Below are positions 58,524 through 64,000 of a stretch of 64,000 nt of DNA, one piece after another. A program made the translations under genes and the position numbers. A model generated the notes under the pieces. It saw only the letters and a list, made by a program, of their open reading frames with translations. It ran no database searches and had not been told where the DNA came from. This DNA is from Dioscorea cayenensis subsp. rotundata. Its lineage: Eukaryota; Streptophyta; Magnoliopsida; Dioscoreales; Dioscoreaceae. Each line of letters opens with the position of its first letter. Position 1 is the stretch's first letter. The stretch covers positions 15,453,688 through 15,517,687 of the forward strand of contig NC_052477.1 of NCBI RefSeq assembly GCF_009730915.1, written 5' to 3'.

Positions 58524-59980
58524 TGACACGTTCGTATATGCATGTAAACAACAAGTGCAGGGTATCGAAGTAATAATCCCATATGAGTGGGTATCGTATC
58601 CACAGAGAGTAGGGAATAAAGACACTTAAGTTGTTTCTTAACTAATGTGGATGATGAATAGTGATATGTGTGACAAGATTCAATTCTCAAAAGTAAAAAC
58701 AACAACAAAGAGAGCACAAGTAAAGGAGAAGGTGAGGCAATCGATAAAGATGGGGTACCCGGATATTGTTTCGCCTAAGGCAATTGTTTCAAGTGCAAGA
58801 AACCTTTGTTATGCTTCCTAATTAATGCAATAGCGAGTCGTGGAAATCCTTAATTGCATAGTCCCAAATCTGAGGTTAACCATGCCAAACTCTATACATG
58901 TCCCGGAGGAGAAATCGAACAATCTCAACACCATACACTCATATAGAATTGCAATGAGCTCTAGGGATTCCAAATGATAAACCCTATTCCTATGTATAGA
59001 CCTAACGTTTTGGTCCAGGTGAAAGATCCCAAGTCACAATTAAGCCCTAGATGTTAAAATCACTTCAAAGCTTCACTCCGTTGCACTCATGGAACGTGGA
59101 GGTAGGATAGATCACACAGGAGGGAAAAGGGAACGCTCCGCTACCTCTCGACTCACCCTCTCAATCCTCTCCAATCTTGCTTTGTCTAACTCTCATGGTG
59201 TGTCACTCACTCACAAGAGTTACCAAGAAGAACTCTCAACCCTAGTGTCACTCTAAGGGAGTATTAATATAATCAAGCATACAAGATTGGAACTCACAAT
59301 AAACATCAATTAATTGAAAGCATAATAAAGAGATTCAATGAAATGAATACATCCTAGGGTTCACAAATACCCAACTACCTACTAGGGGTTTAGCTCTCCA
59401 TGGAGCTAGATATAATCAATGAAATCGAATGTAAAAATGAAGCATCCATAAGAAACCCCCTCGTTAGTCGTGGCGGTGGTCTTATGGAGAGTCCTCTACA
59501 CGTCGCAAGGGTCTTATGGAGAGCTCTCCCACTAATCTTCTTCCAAACGGCGCGTGAGGTCAGAGCCGTAGAACCTCTCAAAAGCCCTAACCAATACCTC
59601 TTAAAACCCTAGCCACAGCCCTCTCTCAAGTTGGGAAAAAGATGGAGAAAAGAATGATGAAATCGCGGCTGAAATCGGCTTTTAAAAGGCTAGAATCCGG
59701 AATCCACACGCCCGTGTGAGCGCCCGTGTGGATTTTTCACAAGGGCTGTGGAATTTCCACATGCCCGTGTGAATTCTCTGTTTGCCTGTTTTCTCGGAGC
59801 GGCTGTGAACAGTGCTTGTACATTATTCTTGCCACAATTCTTGCTATAGTACCCTACTACAGTACCGGCCCGAAATGCTCCCGAATCCATTCTTTCATCG
59901 AGGTAATGCAAACCGGCACACGTTTACGTCGTGGATCACTTTGCTTCTTCAATAACAGAGGTCGTGGATCACTTTGCTTC
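58524..59980 (-). repeat. Left LTR piece of element E
   Basis: Starts TGACACGTTCGTATATGC. The palindrome array is at 59702-59773, next to a CTTTTAAAAG box (59679-59688). A short direct duplication of GTCGTGGATCACTTTGCTTC sits at its truncated end (59927 and 59953). Confidence 0.82.
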
Positions 59981-59984
59981 TTCA

Positions 59985-61534
59985 CTTCGCATACTTAGGC
60001 ATTTGGCCAATGCCTCAACAAAAGAAATATTGATGTGGAGTTGCTTGAACAAACTCAGGAACTTCTTGTACTATTCATCCCCTTGGTCATTTTTCAATCT
60101 AGAGGGATAAGGGATTCTTGTCTTGAAAGCTGGGGGTGCCACCCCTTTCTTTTTGCTTGTTCCCTCATCTACCTCTATAACCTCGGGTGCGTGTTCTTTT
60201 GACTTCTCACTCGGAAGCCTACCTTCAACCTCACGACCACTTCTCAAAGTGATCGCCTTCACGTGCTCTCTAGGATTGGTCTCTGTATTGCTCGGCAAGC
60301 TTCCATGTGGCCTTTCAGAGAGAGACTTCGCAATTTGCCCCACCTGATTTTCAAGGTTATACAAAGAGCCGGTGTGGTTGCGAAGTGTAGCCTCAACTAA
60401 TTCAAACCTAGTATTTGCAAATTGCACAAATCTAGCCAAGTGCTTCTCTAGGTCAGTCATTCTTGTTTCCAAACCTGAGACTCTGTTTTCCACCTGAGGG
60501 GCTTATTGTTGTTGTTAGAAATCCGGTGGCCCCATGGCCTTTTGTGGACATTGATTACTCCATGAGAAATTGGGATGATTCTTACAACCCGGATTTTAGG
60601 TATTGCTATATGGGTTTCCTTGAGGTCTCATGCCATTACCTACAAAATCAACATTCTCCACCGAAGAAACATCACCAATAGAGATCGGGCAATCGGAGGG
60701 AGCATGTCCTCCACCACACCCAGTGCAATTAGTCACGGCCGCCACTCTATTTGAAGTTAGAAGATCTAACTTCTTACTCAAATTTTCCACTTGGGCCGCT
60801 AATGAAGTTACCGCATCTATCTCATGGAGACCAGCCACCTTTTTCTTCTCCCTAGCATTCCATTGGTAGCTGTTTAACCCAATTTCTTCAATCAACTGAT
60901 GGTCCTCATCGGGGGTCTTGCTACCTAAGGTACCTCCTGCTGCCGCATCCAAGAGTTGTCTTGTACTCGGGTTCAAACCATTGTAAAAGGTTTGAACAAT
61001 CATCCACTCCGGGAATCCGTGTTGCAGGTACTTCCTCAGGAGCTCCTTGAACCTTTCCCATGTCTCGAATAGAGACTCCAATTCAAACTGAACAAAGGAT
61101 GAGATCTCATTCCTAAGCTTTGCTGATTTTCCGAGAGTGAAATAACGAGCTAGAAAAGTTTCCACCATCTCCTCCCAAGTGGTAATTGACGCTCTAGGTA
61201 ATGAGTATAGCCACTGCTTCGCTTTCCCCTTCAGGGAAAATGAGAAGGCTCTCAATTTGATGGCATCATCCGTCACCCCATTTATCTTCAGCATATCACA
61301 CACCTCGAGAAAGCTCTCTATGTGACTGTTTGGATCCTCATCGGCCAAACCATTGAATTGTGCGGATTGCTGCAACATGTGGATGAATGCCGACTTCAAC
61401 TCAAAGTTCTGAGCTTTAATCTTGGGACGCACAATACTCGATTGTGTCCCCAACACTGAAGGTCTGGCATAATCGGATAATGTTCGCTGTTGCTCCTTCT
61501 GTTTTGCCATGTTTTCAGATTCTTCTACTTCCAA
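59985..61534 (-). pseudogene. gag (with protease-proximal stub) of element E
   Basis: The frame from ATG 61534 runs 312 codons (to 60596) with FNGLADEDPNSHIESFLEVC, RAFSFSLKGKAKQWLYSLPR and TWEEMVETFLARYF (gag core), then CTGCGGGHAPSDCP near 60720, a complete C-x2-C-x3-H-x4-C-like knuckle. A second open frame (60493-60071) continues with MENRVSGLETRMTDLEKHLA and PREHVKAITLRSG. It ends with FKQLHIN and an ALAKCL stub before the deletion junction. One frame break separates the two parts. This is the longest uninterrupted retroelement frame in the window. There is no protease active site, RT or integrase. Confidence 0.88.
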
Positions 61535-61743
61535 ATCAGCTGGATTAGATTGTTCTTGTACAGGCTCTTTCCCTTTTCTTCTAATTGGTTGAGGGATTCC
61601 CTCAGGTCATAACCTGGAGCTGCAGTCAAAAAGAAGGAAAAAGAAATCAGAACGATGATAGAATAAGAATATAGGAAATAGAATTTATGGTGAAATAGCT
61701 AAGAAAACAAAGTGCAAAGTATCTCCAAATGCCTATTCCCCGG

Positions 61744-61760
61744 CAATGGCGCCAAAAACT
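61744..61760 (-). other. Primer-binding site of element E (tRNA-Asp type, one mismatch)
   Basis: The - strand TGGCGCCATTGCCGGGG differs at one base from the tRNA-Asp complement found in element B. Confidence 0.85.
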
Positions 61761-61761
61761 T

Positions 61762-63626
61762 GACAAGATCCCTTTGCGTATATCCCACAAGTGCACGGAT
61801 TTGTAGAAGTAATAATCCCGGATGAGCGGGTATCGAATCCACAGGGAATAGGGAATAAAAATACTTAATTCACTTCTTAGCTATGTTAAAGATCAATGAT
61901 GATAAGTGTGACAATGATTCAATTCTCAACAATAAAAACAACAAGTAAGAGAGCAAAAGTAAAGAAGGGGGTAAGACAATCGATAAAGATGGGGTACCCG
62001 GATAATGCTCCGACTAGGATAATTGTTTCAAGCGCAAGAACCCTCTATTATGCTTACTAATCAATCCAATGGTGAGTCGTGGAAATCCTTAATTACATAG
62101 TCCCAAATCTAAGGTCAACTATGCCTAACTCTATACATGTCCCCGGAGGAGAAATTAGATAACCTCTCAACCTCGACTCGCGATAAAGTTGCCATGAGCT
62201 CCGTGGATTCCAAGTGATAAATCTCTTCCTAATTATAGACCCTAACCCTTTGGTCCGTGGAAGGTCCCCTAGCCACGATTAAGCCCCTAGATACTAAGAT
62301 CACCTCAACGCTTCACCCGCTACACGCGCAACTAAGCCCCGCTGAAGTTCATCCCTTAGACCATTCACTCTAGTATGGCCGCAAAGAACTCAAGGAATGG
62401 AGGTAGAATCTATCACGCCGGAGGGAAAGGGACGCCTTGTACCTCCCTCGACTCACCCTCTTAACCCTCTCCAACCTAGCTTTGTCTAACGCTCGTGGTG
62501 TGACACTCACTCACAAGGTTACCAACGAGAACTCTTAACCCTAGTGTCACTCTAGGGGAAATGTTCATACAATCAAGCATTCAAGGTTGGAACTCACAAT
62601 AAACATCAATTAATTGAAAGGATAATAAAGAGATTCAATGAAACGATTACATCCTAGGGTTTACAAATACCCAAGTACCCACTAGGGGTTTAGCTCTCCA
62701 TGGAGCTAAGTACAATCAAAAGAAATAGAATGTAAAAAGCAATGAATCCATAAAGAAACCTCGCTCGATAGTCGTGTTGATGGTCTTGTGGAACGCCCTC
62801 TACTGTCGTCCAAGGATTCCCTCATCCCGAGTATAGGATACGCCCGACGTAAAGCTCCCCTACCAACCTTCTTCCTAAGAAATAACGATGTCGGAGCCGT
62901 GAGAACCTCTCCAAAAACCTTGGCCAATACCCCTCAAAACCCCTAGCCAAGCCCTCTCATGTTGGGGAAAATGATGGAGAAAAAGAATACTAAAATCGGG
63001 CTGATTCTGCTTTAAATAGGGTCGGAATCGGGCGACTACATGGGCGTGGATGCTTCACGCCTGGTAGGGAATTTCCACATCGGCATGGATAATTTCCACA
63101 AGCCGCTGTGGATTCTCTAAACTGCTTTCTCGCCGGCTAGAATAGTGTTGCTACAACACTTGCTACCGTAGTTGCTACAAAGATTCACGTCTCCCGAATA
63201 GCTTCCCAAATCCATACTTTCATCGGAGTAACGCAAACGGGTACACGTTCACATCGTGGATCACTTGCTTCTTCAATGATGGCCAAGTTGGTGGAGCTCT
63301 TGTTCTATGTGCATAAGTCGGAATGCTCGAGTGTGACTGCCTTTGTGCCCTTCCCAATGGATGTGCCAACTAGAATATGAGGAGGTTGGCACACACTCTA
63401 GCATCTCACACCCGACCTATGTCTTCGCGTTTGAACCTTAGCAAGATTTCCTCCAAAAATCAGTGCATTGTGCTCCACATTGGCTTCTTTCCTTCATACT
63501 CTGCCTCACAACCCTACCTGCATGAAAGTAACATAAAAACACACATATTAGTGTAAAAACCCGAGAAAAGTAATGCTCAACATAAGAAATGAACACTTCA
63601 CATTTATATCGCACAAGCACTTATCA
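61762..63626 (-). repeat. Right (5') LTR of element E
   Basis: TGACAAGATCCCTTTGCG...CACTTATCA, about 1865 bp. The palindrome array 63036-63112 is degenerate compared with other copies; the TATA-like box is CTTTAAATAG near 63010-63019. Confidence 0.88.
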
Positions 63627-64000
63627 GTCATAACACTAAGACAAAAGACCTTATGGTCAGGACTTATGGTTGTAAGTTGTCCTGTAAAGCATGCCAACCA
63701 TCATCCCTAACTCCTTACGGCCTTGTTTTTCCTCCCATATGCAAGCCATAAGTGTCTAGGTATAAATATTTATGATGAGGGGTTTGAAAGGGATCTTTAA
63801 ATATTTAATTGTAAGCTTGGGGAAAGAGAGGGGGTTTCTCTCCAAACATTTGCAGATGAATTTCAGAGAGAAGGAGTCTATCTACCTTGGAGATTAGAGA
63901 TTGGAGCTTTCAAGAAGATGGTTTTGGGAAGATTTCACAACAATCTCAAAAGGGCAATGGAAGATGGGGTTTTCATGTTTTAATTGATTTTTATTATCTC
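63627..64000 (+). mobile_element. Family C LTR copy C2, runs off the window
   Basis: ATAACACTAAGACAAAAGAC matches C1 at 39893. CTTATGG/CCGTAAGG-type inverted words at 63650-63750 precede GGTATAAATATTTATG (TATA-like, 63759). It begins abruptly at the right end of element E, so its 5' part is lost. Confidence 0.6.

Larger units (their letters stand above)
58524..63626 (-). mobile_element. Element E: rearranged family A element with gag
   Basis: Left LTR piece 58524 to about 59980, gag with a protease stub (to 61534), primer site, and right LTR 61762-63626. The left LTR lacks its U3 start and joins directly to the gag-protease segment near 59985, so everything from protease to the 3' LTR start is deleted. 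The left flank (ATAAG, LTR G) and the right flank (GTCAT, family C) share no TSD, so the two ends probably come from different insertions. Confidence 0.8.

Noticed and set aside
58519..63631. Treating element E as an intact insertion
   Set aside because: The flanking pentamers differ and the flanks belong to different LTR families.

Overview
The window is plant nuclear DNA: GT-AG introns of hundreds to thousands of bases, land-plant gene families, MITEs, and Ty3/gypsy elements of the Tekay (Del) and Athila types. I cannot name the species from the sequence alone. It divides sharply near 20.2 kb into gene space and a nest of retrotransposons.

Gene space (1-20178). Two genes converge. On the + strand, positions 1-5149 hold the last eight exons of a bHLH-type gene whose 5' end lies outside the window; its HLH and the tail resemble the UNE12/LRL group, but the DNA-contacting residues are degenerate. 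On the - strand, 17546-6627 holds a complete nine-exon gene for a TVP38/TMEM64 (SNARE-associated Golgi, VTT-domain) membrane protein of about 275 residues; it is intact except for one extra base in exon 4. A Stowaway-like MITE lies between their 3' ends, a 662-bp MITE lies in intron 2 of the second gene, and a 94-bp tandem duplication copies part of its exon 6. Positions 17.8-20.2 kb are AT-rich with two inverted-repeat elements. Exactly 1000 Ns follow (20179-21178).

Retrotransposon space (21179-64000). First comes a Tekay-type chromovirus on the - strand (about 21.1-29.6 kb) with two LTRs and frame-broken gag and pol. Next are an LTR fragment and an RT/RNase H remnant, and then a deep nest of Athila-like LTRs. 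I name the LTR families A, B, C and D. Target-site duplications (TSDs) let much of the nest be ordered: C contains element A1 (31441-39823, TSD CCCGT) and LTR c, and c contains solo LTR d (TSD CTACA). LTR G contains D, which contains solo LTR e and element B (47263-55465). Solo LTR f (TSD GTAAA) lies in G. A chimeric element E (58524-63626) and another C copy close the window.

The most unusual signal is in the LTR promoters. All four Athila-like families carry a family-specific array of GC-rich imperfect palindromes just upstream of the TATA-like box, usually preceded by CTRYAG (CTACAG/CTATAG/CTGTAG) words. In families A and B a second array of the same family-specific palindrome lies inside the element, downstream of gag-protease, where pol is missing. 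A1 and B keep gag, protease, polypurine tract and LTRs but have no reverse transcriptase or integrase, so they look non-autonomous. A second notable signal is technical: the two LTRs of an element agree in AT-rich stretches but differ by small indels concentrated at CAG/CTG/CCG sites. This suggests that part of the apparent decay is base-calling error at methylated CHG sites.
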